A stretch of 64,000 nt of DNA from Deinococcus grandis (lineage in GTDB: Bacteria > Deinococcota > Deinococci > Deinococcales > Deinococcaceae). Shown here in pieces: positions 29,194-38,790 of the stretch. The notes under the pieces were generated by a model that was not told the DNA's origin, searched no databases, and saw only the letters and a list, made by a program, of their open reading frames with translations. The first letter of the stretch is position 1. Each line of letters starts with the position of its first letter. The position numbers and the translations under genes were made by a program. Location: positions 939,501 to 1,003,500 of the forward strand of contig NZ_BCMS01000001.1 in NCBI RefSeq assembly GCF_001485435.1. The letters run 5' to 3'.

Positions 29194-30645
29194 TCAGAAT
29201 TTCTTGAACCGTGTCAGTTTGAAGGGCGTCTCGGGCGTGCCGCCCTGCAACTTGTCGAGCTGGCCCTGCGCGACGATCAGGTCCCCACCGACCGCGGCGA
29301 GGGTCGTGGGAAACCGCAGTCCCATCAGCGGTTCCTCGGCCACGACCTGCCCCGCCGTCCAGTCGGCGTTCAGGGTGACCTTCGTGATCACCTGCTCGGC
29401 GTTGCGCACCACGTACAGCGTCCGGCCGTCCAGCAGCAGGCCGTCCCCGCGGGTCAGGCCGCCCATGACGCGCCGCATGGCCTTCGTACGCAGGTCGATT
29501 CGCCACAGGTCACCCGTGTTCAGCTGCACCGCCAGCAGCGCCCGCCCGTCCGGGGTGGGCACGATCCCATTCAGGTTGATGCCCGGCGCGTACCGGATGG
29601 GCGTGCCGCTCAGGTCGAGCCACGCGCTCAGCTTCAGATCCGGCGTGACCCGGAAAATCACGGGGCGGCTGGAATCCGTGACATACACGTTCCCGTCCGG
29701 GGCGGGCGTCAGGTCATTGACGTACGCGTTCGGGGACTTCGGGGTGTTCAGGATCGCGACCGGGAAACCATCGGGGCGCAGGACACTGACCGTGCCGCTC
29801 GCGCCGCCCGCCGCCCACACGCGGCCCTGCGCGTCCACCTTCAGGCCCAGCGCAGACGCCCGGCCGTGCCCGCCCCCCTCGGCGAAGGTCGACACGGCCC
29901 CGCTGGCGAGGTTCACGGCGTAGATCGTGCCGCTAGCTGCGCTGCCCGTGTAGGCCACGCCCCGCGCTGCATCGACCGCCACACCTTCCGGGAAGGTCTG
30001 GGAGCCGGGCAGCGGGTAGTCACGGACACTGAAATTGTCCCGCGTGATCACGCCGCAGCGTTCCCGCGCGCCCGTCAGGCCCGCCGGGTCACTGCGGTAG
30101 TCGTCCGGCTGAGCGTGAATCACCAGCGAGCGGTTCAGGACACCGGTCATGCCGGTCAGACTGACCTTGGTGGTCACCACTGTCATGCGCCCGGTGCCGT
30201 CCGCACCGACCGTCAGCATGGGCAGATCCCCGCCGTGCCCGGCGTGGTTGTCCGCCTGCGGATCGTCGTGATTGCGGCTCATGCCAGGATCGAAGTGCCC
30301 GCCCGCCCCGCCGAACGCCACGACCGTGTTCGTCGCGGCGTCCACGCCGGGCGTGCAGCGCCCGTACTCATGGACGTGCATGCCGTGCTGGCCGGGCTTC
30401 AGGCCAGTCACATTCACCGTGATCCGCACGCCTGCCCCCTGCTGCTCGAGGGTAGCGGTGCCCAGCACCTGCCCGGCCGTGTCGCGCAGGGCCGCCGTGG
30501 CTTTCAGCGGTGTGGAGGCCGGGGCGGGCACCGGCTGGGTGGCCCCGCCCGCCAGTCCGGTTCCGGTCAGGGCCGCGCTGCCCAGCAGGGCCGCCGTGAT
30601 CAGGGTGCGTTGGCCGGCATTCAGTCTGCCCGAGGTGAGTCGCAT
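29194..30645 (-). CDS. Cu/Zn superoxide dismutase fused to an SMP-30-like beta-propeller
   Basis: A 483-residue exported two-domain protein. Residues ~50-200 are a complete SodC: copper ligands His90 and His92 in 'HGMHVHEYGRC', bridging His117 in 'GGHFDP', zinc-site His and Asp140 in 'NHAGHGGDLP', His177 in 'SLVIHAQPDDY', and the disulfide pair Cys97/Cys197 ('RCGVI'). Residues ~205-483 form an SMP-30/gluconolactonase-type six-bladed propeller ('TFPEGVAVDAARGVAYTGSAASGTIYAVN', 'NDLTPAPDGNVYVTDSS'). It would detoxify superoxide outside the membrane while binding or acting on another ligand. It starts 1 nt after the stop of the dehydrogenase gene, so both are coupled. The fusion is unusual. Confidence 0.88.
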   Translation of the reverse strand: MRLTSGRLNAGQRTLITAALLGSAALTGTGLAGGATQPVPAPASTPLKATAALRDTAGQVLGTATLEQQGAGVRITVNVTGLKPGQHGMHVHEYGRCTPGVDAATNTVVAFGGAGGHFDPGMSRNHDDPQADNHAGHGGDLPMLTVGADGTGRMTVVTTKVSLTGMTGVLNRSLVIHAQPDDYRSDPAGLTGARERCGVITRDNFSVRDYPLPGSQTFPEGVAVDAARGVAYTGSAASGTIYAVNLASGAVSTFAEGGGHGRASALGLKVDAQGRVWAAGGASGTVSVLRPDGFPVAILNTPKSPNAYVNDLTPAPDGNVYVTDSSRPVIFRVTPDLKLSAWLDLSGTPIRYAPGINLNGIVPTPDGRALLAVQLNTGDLWRIDLRTKAMRRVMGGLTRGDGLLLDGRTLYVVRNAEQVITKVTLNADWTAGQVVAEEPLMGLRFPTTLAAVGGDLIVAQGQLDKLQGGTPETPFKLTRFKKF

Positions 30646-30646
30646 C

Positions 30647-31885
30647 TCAGTTCCCTCCCGTGTACAGCACGCGGTAGAGGACGCCGCTCTGGTCGTCCGT
30701 GAACAGCAGGCTGCCGTCGGTGTACGTGGCGACGCCCGCCACCCGGCCGAACTGCTTCCAGACTTCGCCGTCCTGGAAGACGAACCCGGTCACGAACGGC
30801 TCGATCCGCTCGGGGGTGTTCTGCGTGCCGAACACCACGCGGGCAATCTCGTAGCCGCTGGGCTCGGTGCGGTTCCACGAGCCGCGGTACGCGATGAACG
30901 CGTCGTTGCGGTACTCGGCCGGGAACTGCGTACCGGTGTAGTAGGTCATGGCGATGGCCGCCGCGTGCGCCGTGTAGTTCAGGACGCTGCCCTGCGTGCC
31001 CGCGCAGTACTCGGCTTTCGTGATCTTCCCGGGGATGTTGCCCACGTTCACGTACGGGTCGGGCTGCTTGTCGCCGTAGCAGAAGGGCCAGCCGTAGTTC
31101 TTCCCGCGCTGAATGACATTGATCTCCTCGGGGGGGATGTTGTCGCCGTGCCAGTCGCTGCCCTGATCCGCGCCGTACAGCACGCCACTGACCGGGTGCC
31201 AGCCGAAGCCGATGGTGTGCCGCAGCCCACGCGCGAAGATCTCGCGGGTCTTCCCGTCCGGGCTGATGCGCAGCATGGTGGCCTCCTCGGGGTTGGGTGT
31301 GGGCGCGTCATTGTTCGTCGAGCCGAAGCTGGCGTACAGGTAGCCGTCCGGGCCCCATTTCAGGCTGCGGGCGGGGTGCTGTCCGGCGTCCGGGAAGCCG
31401 TCGGCGAACACGCGCGGCACGCTCAGTCCGCCGTCACGGGCGATGTCCATCACCCAGATGGTCTTCTCGCCCACCACGTACAGTTTGCCGTCCCTGACAT
31501 CCAGGCCGTGCGCCAGCTTCATGTTCTGCGCCACCTGCCGCCGCTCGGTCGCGCGGATCAGACCGTCCCGGTTGGTGTCCTTCAGGTACCACACGTCCCC
31601 CTGCGCGCGGCGCGACAGGTAGATGCCGCCGTCGGGCATGACGTGCAGCATGCGGGCGTTCCCCAGCCCGGTCGCCATGACCTTCAGCGTGAACCCGGCC
31701 GGCACCTTCAGGCGAGCGAGCTTGTCCGCCGTGAACTCCAGCGGCGTGGGTTCGTTGCGGGTGGCGGTGACGGTCACGGGCGGCTCGCCGGGCGCGATGG
31801 GTCGGGGGGTGGGTGGGGCCGTCTGTGCCAGGGCGCCAGCACTCAGCAGCGCGGCGAGGCCCAGCAGGTGAGTCAGGGTCTTCAT
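30647..31885 (-). CDS. Secreted PQQ-dependent sugar (sorbosone) dehydrogenase-like protein
   Basis: A 412-residue exported beta-propeller with signal peptide MKTLTHLLGLAALLSAGALA. The pattern fits the sorbosone/aldose sugar dehydrogenase group that uses PQQ: 'LKVPAGFTLKVMATGLGNARMLHVMPDGGIYLSRRAQG', 'NMKLAHGLDVRDGKLYVV', 'RGLRHTIGFGWHPVSGVLYGADQGSDWHGDNIPPEEINVI' and 'AYRGSWNRTEPSGYEIARV'. It probably oxidises a sugar or glucose-like compound in the periplasm. GGAGGT lies before ATG 31885. It is the middle gene of a three-gene operon with a hydrolase and a SodC fusion. Confidence 0.85.
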   Translation of the reverse strand: MKTLTHLLGLAALLSAGALAQTAPPTPRPIAPGEPPVTVTATRNEPTPLEFTADKLARLKVPAGFTLKVMATGLGNARMLHVMPDGGIYLSRRAQGDVWYLKDTNRDGLIRATERRQVAQNMKLAHGLDVRDGKLYVVGEKTIWVMDIARDGGLSVPRVFADGFPDAGQHPARSLKWGPDGYLYASFGSTNNDAPTPNPEEATMLRISPDGKTREIFARGLRHTIGFGWHPVSGVLYGADQGSDWHGDNIPPEEINVIQRGKNYGWPFCYGDKQPDPYVNVGNIPGKITKAEYCAGTQGSVLNYTAHAAAIAMTYYTGTQFPAEYRNDAFIAYRGSWNRTEPSGYEIARVVFGTQNTPERIEPFVTGFVFQDGEVWKQFGRVAGVATYTDGSLLFTDDQSGVLYRVLYTGGN

Positions 31886-31971
31886 GGGTGACCTCCGGAG
31901 GGTGAGGGTGGGGAGAGACGGCGCGCCCGGTCTCGTGAGAGGGCGTGCCGCAGAGAAGAGCGGGGTCAGGC

Positions 31972-32850
31972 TCAGCGCAGGCTGAGGGCGAAGTCGTTCA
32001 TGGCGCGCGCCGCGGCGCTGGCCTTCTCGAAGGTCGCGGCGTGCCCCGCGCCGGGAATCAGCACCAGTCGGCTGCCCGGGGTGTTCATCTGCATCTTCAT
32101 GGCGACCTCGGGCGGCGTCAGGTTGTCCTCCGCGCCGAACAGGTACAGGGTGGGCACCCGGATGGTCGGCAGGATGGGATTCGCGTCCGGGCGGTTGGCC
32201 AGGGCCGTCGCGCCGCCCACCGCGCCGTTCAGGCTGGCCTGCTTCACCAGGCTGCCCAGGTGCATGACCTGATTGGGCATCGTCATGCGGCTCTGGCCGG
32301 TCAGCATGCGCGGCATCAGGATGTCCACGAGGCTCGCCACGCCCTTCTCCTGCGCCTGCTGCCCGGTGCCCAGCCAGTTGACCTTCTCGGCCACGCCGCT
32401 GGGATCGGCGGTCGTGTCGATGAAGATCAGGCCCCTGAAGCGCTCGGGGGCCATCTTGTACATCTGGAACAGCGTCATGCCGCCCATGCTCATGCCGCCC
32501 GCCACCACTTGGTTCAGTTTCAGGGCGTCCATGACGCCCAGCACGGTGCTGGCGTAGTTCTCGATGCTGGCGTCCGCGTTCGGGGCGCGGCTCAGGCCGA
32601 AGCCGGGCAGGTCCACGGTGATCACGCGGAAGTTCCGGGCGAGCAGCGCGCGGTTGTTCTTGAACAGCTCGCCGCTCAGCGGGTACCCGTGGATCAGCAG
32701 CAGCGGCTGGCCACTGCCGGTCGCCTTGTAGAACACGGTCGAGCCGTTCACGGTCACGGTGCCGCGGTCGGGTACGGTCTGCCCCTGGGCACCCCCGGCG
32801 AGAGCAGCGGTGGCGAGGAAGGCAGTCAGGGTGGTCAGGGTACGTTTCAT
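31972..32850 (-). CDS. Secreted alpha/beta-fold hydrolase
   Basis: A 292-residue exported serine hydrolase with signal peptide (MKRTLTTLTAFLATAALAGGAQG). Motifs are 'LLLIHGYPLSGELF' (oxyanion), 'VDLPGFGLSRAP', nucleophile elbow 'GGMSMGGM', 'LYLFGAEDNLTP' (acid) and 'IPGAGHAATFE' (His). It is related to haloperoxidase/esterase-like hydrolases. The start at ATG 32850 is set by the signal peptide; the in-frame extension upstream to 32943 is not convincing. It is probably the first gene of the operon with the sugar dehydrogenase (86 nt downstream). No gene is seen in 32851-33049. Confidence 0.85.
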   Translation of the reverse strand: MKRTLTTLTAFLATAALAGGAQGQTVPDRGTVTVNGSTVFYKATGSGQPLLLIHGYPLSGELFKNNRALLARNFRVITVDLPGFGLSRAPNADASIENYASTVLGVMDALKLNQVVAGGMSMGGMTLFQMYKMAPERFRGLIFIDTTADPSGVAEKVNWLGTGQQAQEKGVASLVDILMPRMLTGQSRMTMPNQVMHLGSLVKQASLNGAVGGATALANRPDANPILPTIRVPTLYLFGAEDNLTPPEVAMKMQMNTPGSRLVLIPGAGHAATFEKASAAARAMNDFALSLR

Positions 32851-33049
32851 GGGGAAACCTCGTCGTGTGGCCGGGCCGTCCCCGGCCGCGCCGTGAGCGC
32901 ACCTGTCAGGAACCGGCCGGCTTCGGTCGAACGACCCCACCATCCCAGACCCTGACCGCCCCCAAACGGGGGCCGTCCCACCTTGTGAAGCTCCCTTCAG
33001 GTTCGTCCCAAAGTCAGATCAGGAAGCCCCTCATGAGCCCGCGCCCCCG

Positions 33050-33940
<891 letters not shown>

Positions 33941-34037
33941 GCCGCCCAGGGTACGCCCCACCCGCCCCGGCGCACCGCAACCCTCACCACCCCCACCTCT
34001 CAGCCGCCCGTCAGCTTCGGCCCGTACGCTGCCCCCA

Positions 34038-34588
34038 TGACCCCCAGCGTCCGCCGCACCGTCCCCCGCGTCCTCCTGACCGGCCTGCTGGCCGCCGTGA
34101 CCGGCGCGGCCCTCGCGGGTGGCGGCAGCGGCCCCCGGACCGGCGCGCCCACCACCGCCCCGTTCGGCTGCCGCGCCGGGTACGTCCGCCCCGACTTCCG
34201 CGCCCTGAACGCCCAGCTGACCCAGGCCCGCGCCCTGTGGGCCAGCCAGCGCCCCGCGAACTACACCTACGACGTGAACCAGATCGCCGCGCCCGTCCTG
34301 TTCCCCGGCACCCGCGTCACCATCCGCGGCGGCCGCGTGACCGGCGCGACCCTGGCCCCCGGACAGGAAGGCACTGTGAACCCCGCCCTGTCCGCCCGCA
34401 CCATGGACGCCCGCTTCGACGAGATGGCCGCCACCCTGAACGCCCAGGCGAAAGCCCCCTGCCCCATCGTCCGGCAGACCTTCGACCCCACCTACGGCTA
34501 CCCCACCCGCTTCGCGTCCGGCCTCGGCGACGAGGGCATCATGGACGGCTTCGGCGAGTGGAACATCAGCAACTTCACGGTGAACTGA
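34038..34588 (+). CDS. Secreted DUF6174-like protein (second copy)
   Basis: A 183-residue exported protein with a signal peptide ending ~residue 31. The mature domain has 'ALWASQRPANYTYDVNQIAAPVLFPGTRVTIRGGRVTGATLAPG' and 'CPIVRQTFDPTYGYPTRFASG', the W...P.NY.Y / V.V..G.V / DP.YGYP pattern of DUF6174. It resembles the protein at 19295 but is longer. Two Cys residues remain after the signal peptide. The role is unknown. TACGCT lies 6 nt before the ATG (leaderless). The TGA stop is a repeat insertion site. Confidence 0.7.
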
Positions 34589-34742
34589 TAAGGACTCCGG
34601 TTGAAAGGTTTGCAAAAACTTTCAACCCGAGCGGATGCGACTCGTAGAGCTGCGCGGCAGAGCAGGAGAAAAACGGGTTCCGGACGTGGAGTGGGCAGAT
34701 CGGTGGTGTTCCGATCTGTTCACGCAACAAACGGAATCCGTA
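34589..34742 (-). repeat. Family 1 dispersed repeat (copy F, long form), TGA duplication at a stop codon
   Basis: A 154-bp reverse copy from TAAGGACTCCGG to GGAATCCGTA, flanked by TGA at 34586-34588 (stop of the DUF6174 gene) and 34743-34745. Between it and ribF (34746-34844) lies a GCTCCCCT/AGGGGAGC hairpin that may terminate the convergent ribF transcript. Confidence 0.92.
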
Positions 34743-34844
34743 TGAGGGACCCCTCGGGCGGCTGAACCCCTCAGCTGGCTGCGCCGACAGCTCCCCTCGA
34801 CTTGCGAAGCTCCGCAGGAGAGGGGAGCCTGGACAGCAGCACGT

Positions 34845-35741
34845 TTACCGGACGTCTTTCAGAGCGTCGCGGGCCGCCTGTGCGTCGCGGGCAATCTGGG
34901 CTTTCAGTTCGTCCAGGCCGCTGAATTTCTGCTCGCCGCGCAGGTGCGTGAAGAACTTGATCTGCAACTCCTGCCCGTACAGGTCGCCGCTGTAGTCGAA
35001 CAGGTGGACCTCGAAGCGGCGGTCCTGACCGTTCACGGTCGGGCGGAAGCCGACGTTCGCCATGCCGTGCCAGCGCCCATGATCCCCGACGGCGACGACG
35101 GCGAATACGCCCAGCGGCAGCGCCTTGCCGTCCGGCACGCTGATGTTCGCGGTGGGCCAGCCGATGGTGCGCCCCAGCTGATCGCCCTGCACGACCACGC
35201 CCTGCGCGTCGTAGTGGCGGCCCAGCAGGCGGCGCGCGCCGTCCACGTCGCCGCTCTTGAGGTACTCGCGCACGCGGGTGCTCTTGATGTCCTCGCCGCT
35301 CAGGCCGTGAATCGGCACCACGACGACCTCCGGCGCGACCTCGCGCAGGTCTGCGGCGCTCCCGGCGCGGCCCCGCCCGAAGTGGAAGTCCTCGCCGACG
35401 ACGATCGCGCGGGGGCGCAGCAGGCGCAGGTCATCCAGGAACGCCTCCTTCGGGCGGGACGCGAACTCCGGCGTGAACGACGCCGCGATGGTCTCGTCCA
35501 CACCGTAGCGGGCCAGCAGGTCCAGTTTCTCCGGGAGGGTGGACAGGAACTCCACGCCCTGCGTCAGGACCCGCGTGGGCGGATCGAAGGTGTACACCAC
35601 GCTGGGCACCCGGTGCTCGCGCGCCTTGGCCTTCAGCTGCGCGATCAGCGCCTGATGCCCCAGGTGCACCCCGTCGAACGACCCCACCGCGACCACCGTG
35701 GCGGTATCCGGGCGCTGGCCGGGCGACACGTACGTCTTCAC
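34845..35741 (-). CDS. ribF: Bifunctional riboflavin kinase / FAD synthetase
   Basis: A 298-residue enzyme making FMN and then FAD from riboflavin. The N-terminal nucleotidyltransferase domain has 'VAVGSFDGVHLGHQALI' (residues ~17-33) and 'LSGEDIKSTRVREYLKSGDVDGARRLLGR' (IKSTRVR). The C-terminal flavokinase domain has 'IGWPTANISVPDGKALPLGVFAV' and 'GMANVGFRPTV'. The GTG start at 35741 overlaps the TGA of the upstream NUDIX gene (GTGA), so the two are translationally coupled. The length is typical. Confidence 0.95.
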   Translation of the reverse strand: MKTYVSPGQRPDTATVVAVGSFDGVHLGHQALIAQLKAKAREHRVPSVVYTFDPPTRVLTQGVEFLSTLPEKLDLLARYGVDETIAASFTPEFASRPKEAFLDDLRLLRPRAIVVGEDFHFGRGRAGSAADLREVAPEVVVVPIHGLSGEDIKSTRVREYLKSGDVDGARRLLGRHYDAQGVVVQGDQLGRTIGWPTANISVPDGKALPLGVFAVVAVGDHGRWHGMANVGFRPTVNGQDRRFEVHLFDYSGDLYGQELQIKFFTHLRGEQKFSGLDELKAQIARDAQAARDALKDVR

Positions 35742-36265
35742 GCGCCCCCCGGGCGGCCCGCGAGCAGGATCACGGCGTGCATGGCGGCCGCCACCGTGGA
35801 CGCGCTGCCCACCAGCGACCCGTCCCGCAGCCCCGCCAGCACCTGCGCGGGCGGCAACCACAGCACCTCGATCCCCTCCTCGTCCTCGTCGTGCGGCAGC
35901 CTGCTCTCGCGGAGGTTCGTCGCCTCGAACACGTGCAGGAACTCGTCGCAGAAGCCCGGGCTGGCGTAGAAGCGCGTGATCAGCGTCACGTCGCCGTCCA
36001 GACCCGCCTCCTCCTGCAACTCGCGCCGCGCCGCCTGCTCGGGCGTCTCGCCGGGATCGATCAGCCCGGCCGGGGCCTCCACCGTGAACGCGCCCACCGC
36101 GCGCCGTTCCTGGCGGACCAGCAGCATCTCCCCGCGCGTGTTCAGGGCCAGCACCGCCACTGCGTCCGCGTGCCGCACCACCTCCCACTTGCCGCCTAAG
36201 AGTTCCAGGCGCACGATCCGCCCGTCATACACCACCCTCGTCTCACCCGTCGTCTCGCCGGTCAT
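35738..36265 (-). CDS. NUDIX hydrolase (ADP-ribose pyrophosphatase-like)
   Basis: A 175-residue pyrophosphohydrolase. The NUDIX box is complete: G-LIDPG-E-TPEQAAR-RELQEEAGL. The N-terminal 'RVVYDGRIVRLELLGGKWEVVRHADAVAVLAL' and the 'RFYASPGFCDEFLHVFEATNL' segment match ADP-ribose pyrophosphatases. It likely clears ADP-ribose or related nucleoside diphosphates. ATG 36265 is preferred over an open upstream extension to 36364. It is coupled to ribF by overlapping start and stop. Confidence 0.88.
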   Translation of the reverse strand: MTGETTGETRVVYDGRIVRLELLGGKWEVVRHADAVAVLALNTRGEMLLVRQERRAVGAFTVEAPAGLIDPGETPEQAARRELQEEAGLDGDVTLITRFYASPGFCDEFLHVFEATNLRESRLPHDEDEEGIEVLWLPPAQVLAGLRDGSLVGSASTVAAAMHAVILLAGRPGGA

Positions 36266-36323
36266 CTTCCGGCAACTGTAATGCACCCGCCCCCACACCC
36301 CCACGCGGTCATAGACTGCGCCC

Positions 36324-37454
36324 ATGTTCACCCGCCCGGATCTGGAAGCGCGCGAGGCCGCCACGCTGGCCCCCTACGCCACCCTCAGCCGCGACCACGG
36401 CGGACGCGAACACGCAGAAGACGAAAGCGAGACCCGCACCGCCTTCCAGAAGGACCGCGACCGGGTGCTGCACACCACCGCCTTCCGCCGCCTGGAAGCC
36501 AAGACGCAGGTGTTCCTCTCGGCCGCCGGGGACCACTACCGCACCCGCCTGACCCACACCCTGGAAGTGCAGCAGGTCGCCCGCAGCGTCGCCCTGAGCC
36601 TCGGCCTGAACGAGACGCTCTCCGAGACCATCGCCCTCGCCCACGACCTCGGGCACCCCCCGTTCGGGCACGCCGGGGAACGCGTCCTGAACCAGCTCCT
36701 GGAAGGCGAGGGCGGCTTCAACCACAACCTCCAGGCGCGGCGCATCGTCACGCTGCTCGAACACCCCAAGGGCGAGTACCCGGGCCTGAACCTCACCCAC
36801 GACACCCTGGACGGCCTGAACAAACACCACCGCGCGGGCCTGGGTCAACCCAGCCTGGAAGCGCAGCTCGTGGACGCCGCCGACGCCCTCGCTTACACCG
36901 CGCACGACCTCGACGACGGCCTGCGCAGCGGCCTCATCACCCCCCACCAGCTGACCGACCTGCCCCTGTGGGCCGAACTCACCCGCCGCGCCGGACTGCA
37001 CGGGCACGACCTCAGCGAACAGGGCCGCCGCACCCTGCACCGCCACCTGCTCGGCTGGCTGATCCGCGACCTCACCCACGCCAGCCACGCCAGCATCACC
37101 GCCAGCGGCGTCACCACCCCCGCCGACGTCCGCGCGCAGCCCACCCGCCTCATCACCTACAGCCCCGACATGCGCGACCTGCTGCGCGACACCGGCACCT
37201 TCCTGCGCGAACACCTCTACCGCCACTGGCGCGTCGAGATGCAGGTCGAACAGGCCACCCAGGTCCTCCAGAGCCTGTACCACGCCCTGATGAACCGCCC
37301 CAGCATGCTCCCGCCCACCTACCGCGCCCTCGCCGCCAGCGAAGGCCAGCCGCGCGCCACCTGCGACTACCTCAGCGGCATGACCGACCGCTACGCGCTG
37401 GACACGCACGCTGGCATCACCCCCGGCGGCACCCCCGCCCTCTGGCCCCGCTGA
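36324..37454 (+). CDS. dgt: Deoxyguanosinetriphosphate triphosphohydrolase-like (HD domain)
   Basis: A 376-residue HD-superfamily dNTP triphosphohydrolase. Metal ligands appear in 'YRTRLTHTLEVQQVARS' (His78) and 'IALAHDLGHPPFGHAGE' (His107-Asp108, with His111 and His116 nearby), and the third acidic ligand lies in 'DAADALAYTAHDLDDGL'. The N-terminal 'DRDRVLHTTAFRRLEAKTQVF' is characteristic. The enzyme splits dNTPs to deoxynucleosides and PPPi, affecting dNTP balance. TAGACT lies 6 nt before the ATG (leaderless). It is divergent from the NUDIX gene. Confidence 0.93.
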   Translation: MFTRPDLEAREAATLAPYATLSRDHGGREHAEDESETRTAFQKDRDRVLHTTAFRRLEAKTQVFLSAAGDHYRTRLTHTLEVQQVARSVALSLGLNETLSETIALAHDLGHPPFGHAGERVLNQLLEGEGGFNHNLQARRIVTLLEHPKGEYPGLNLTHDTLDGLNKHHRAGLGQPSLEAQLVDAADALAYTAHDLDDGLRSGLITPHQLTDLPLWAELTRRAGLHGHDLSEQGRRTLHRHLLGWLIRDLTHASHASITASGVTTPADVRAQPTRLITYSPDMRDLLRDTGTFLREHLYRHWRVEMQVEQATQVLQSLYHALMNRPSMLPPTYRALAASEGQPRATCDYLSGMTDRYALDTHAGITPGGTPALWPR

Positions 37455-37476
37455 CCCACCCCGACCACAACAGGTG

Positions 37477-37505
37477 TTGACAGAGTGAAGACCCCCTGAT
37501 ACATT
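37477..37505 (+). promoter_or_regulatory. Strong promoter of tRNA-Ile
   Basis: TTGACA (37477-37482), a 17-bp spacer, and TACATT (37500-37505) give an almost consensus sigma-70-type promoter about 45 bp upstream of the tRNA. Confidence 0.85.
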
Positions 37506-37549
37506 TATGCCCGCCTGCCCGAGAGGACAGCGCGAAGAACAACCGGTGC

Positions 37550-37626
<77 letters not shown>

Positions 37627-37632
37627 AGAACA

Positions 37633-37657
37633 GAAACCCCGTCAGTGACGGGGTTTC
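37633..37657 (+). terminator. Terminator after tRNA-Ile
   Basis: GAAACCCCGTCA pairs with TGACGGGGTTTC in a tight 12-bp stem, followed by CTCGTCTGTT. Confidence 0.85.
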
Positions 37658-37875
37658 CTCGTCTGTTATTGCGGGTTTTTGCTGCTTGAGCCGATTTTGA
37701 CCCTACTTCTGAAATCAGTTTCCCGGAATTCAGGGTGCGTCAAGGCAAAAGTGCATCGTTCCAGATGAAGGTATTCTGGTGCGCTGTCAGGCTGATGAAT
37801 TCCCCCAGTGAGTAAAGTTAGTTCCAGTGGTTATATTCGCTTGCGCGAGATTGCTCGTGGGAGTGTCATGTGGGC

Positions 37876-38775
37876 ATGAATCGGAACGTGATCTGGGTCA
37901 TTCTGGGTACGGCGTTAGTTATCGTGCTGGGCTTCAGTGGGTACTACTTTGCAGTCGCCGTTCCAGCAAGAGAACAGGCAAATCTGACGCTTCAACAGCA
38001 GAAGCTTGCCGCTCAGGTAGCAGCTCAGAAGGCTAAAGCTGCAGCTGAGCAAGCGGAGTTGCAGGCCAAGCAGAAGGAGTTGGAAATCGCGCAGCAAAAG
38101 GTTCAAGCTGAGCAGGATGCGAGGAATAAGCGCAGCGTTTACCTCGCAGCGTGTCAAGTCAAAGCTGAGAATGTTTACTGGAACTACATCAAGCTCAACG
38201 GTGAGCCCGTCGCCGGGCAACCAGGCGTGTACAACGCCCCGCAGTACACTTGGGATGAAGCGAAATCGCAAAAGCAAGACAAGCTCGACGAGTGCTTCCG
38301 CCTTGTGGATTCCGGTGTAAATCCAGATGACCTCGCTGGAACAGTTATACCCACCACTGTCCCGGACGCCAGTGAGATCTCCGCCCCCAGTGTTGGATCT
38401 GGGGAAGCCACGTCCGAGATTCAGGAATTCGTTCGACAGTACCTGTCTTCGGGTGAAAGTAGTGACGTGAATGAAGCTATTACCCTCTATGCCGCTGAAG
38501 TGAGTTACTTCGATCAGGGTGTTAAGCCTCGAAATTACGTCTACAAGGACAAAGTCGGATACTTTAAGCGTTGGCCTATGCGTTCTTATACTCTCGACTC
38601 GGAGGTAAGTACCATCTACGATACCGGCTCGACTCGGCAAGTCCGGTTCGACTACAAATACCGAGTTGAGAAGAGCGACAAGATCCTAGAAGGCCGCGCA
38701 TACACAGTTTTGGACCTAGAACGTGGTGAGAACGGCCAGTACGTGATTACCGGCGAGCGTGGCAAGGTGTACTGA
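37876..38775 (+). CDS. Membrane-anchored coiled-coil protein with C-terminal NTF2-like region, atypical composition
   Basis: A 299-residue protein. One transmembrane helix (residues ~5-29, VIWVILGTALVIVLGF) is followed by an Ala/Gln/Lys-rich coiled coil (~35-90), a linker with Cys, and a C-terminal domain (~180-298: 'EIQEFVRQYLSSGESSDVNEAITLYAAEVSYFDQG' then 'YFKRWPMRSYTL') with the look of an NTF2/SnoaL-like fold. The function is unknown. Base composition is clearly less G+C-rich than on both sides, from about 37660 to 38785, and it lies next to a tRNA gene, both suggesting horizontal transfer. ATG 37876 or GTG 37870 could be the start. Confidence 0.8.
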   Translation: MNRNVIWVILGTALVIVLGFSGYYFAVAVPAREQANLTLQQQKLAAQVAAQKAKAAAEQAELQAKQKELEIAQQKVQAEQDARNKRSVYLAACQVKAENVYWNYIKLNGEPVAGQPGVYNAPQYTWDEAKSQKQDKLDECFRLVDSGVNPDDLAGTVIPTTVPDASEISAPSVGSGEATSEIQEFVRQYLSSGESSDVNEAITLYAAEVSYFDQGVKPRNYVYKDKVGYFKRWPMRSYTLDSEVSTIYDTGSTRQVRFDYKYRVEKSDKILEGRAYTVLDLERGENGQYVITGERGKVY

Positions 38776-38790
38776 GCTATTTTCCTTTCC

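Noticed and set aside
34746..34844. Another TNA repeat copy directly after copy F
   Set aside because: It contains a GCTCCCCT/AGGGGAGC hairpin but no recognisable family ends or 3-bp duplication.
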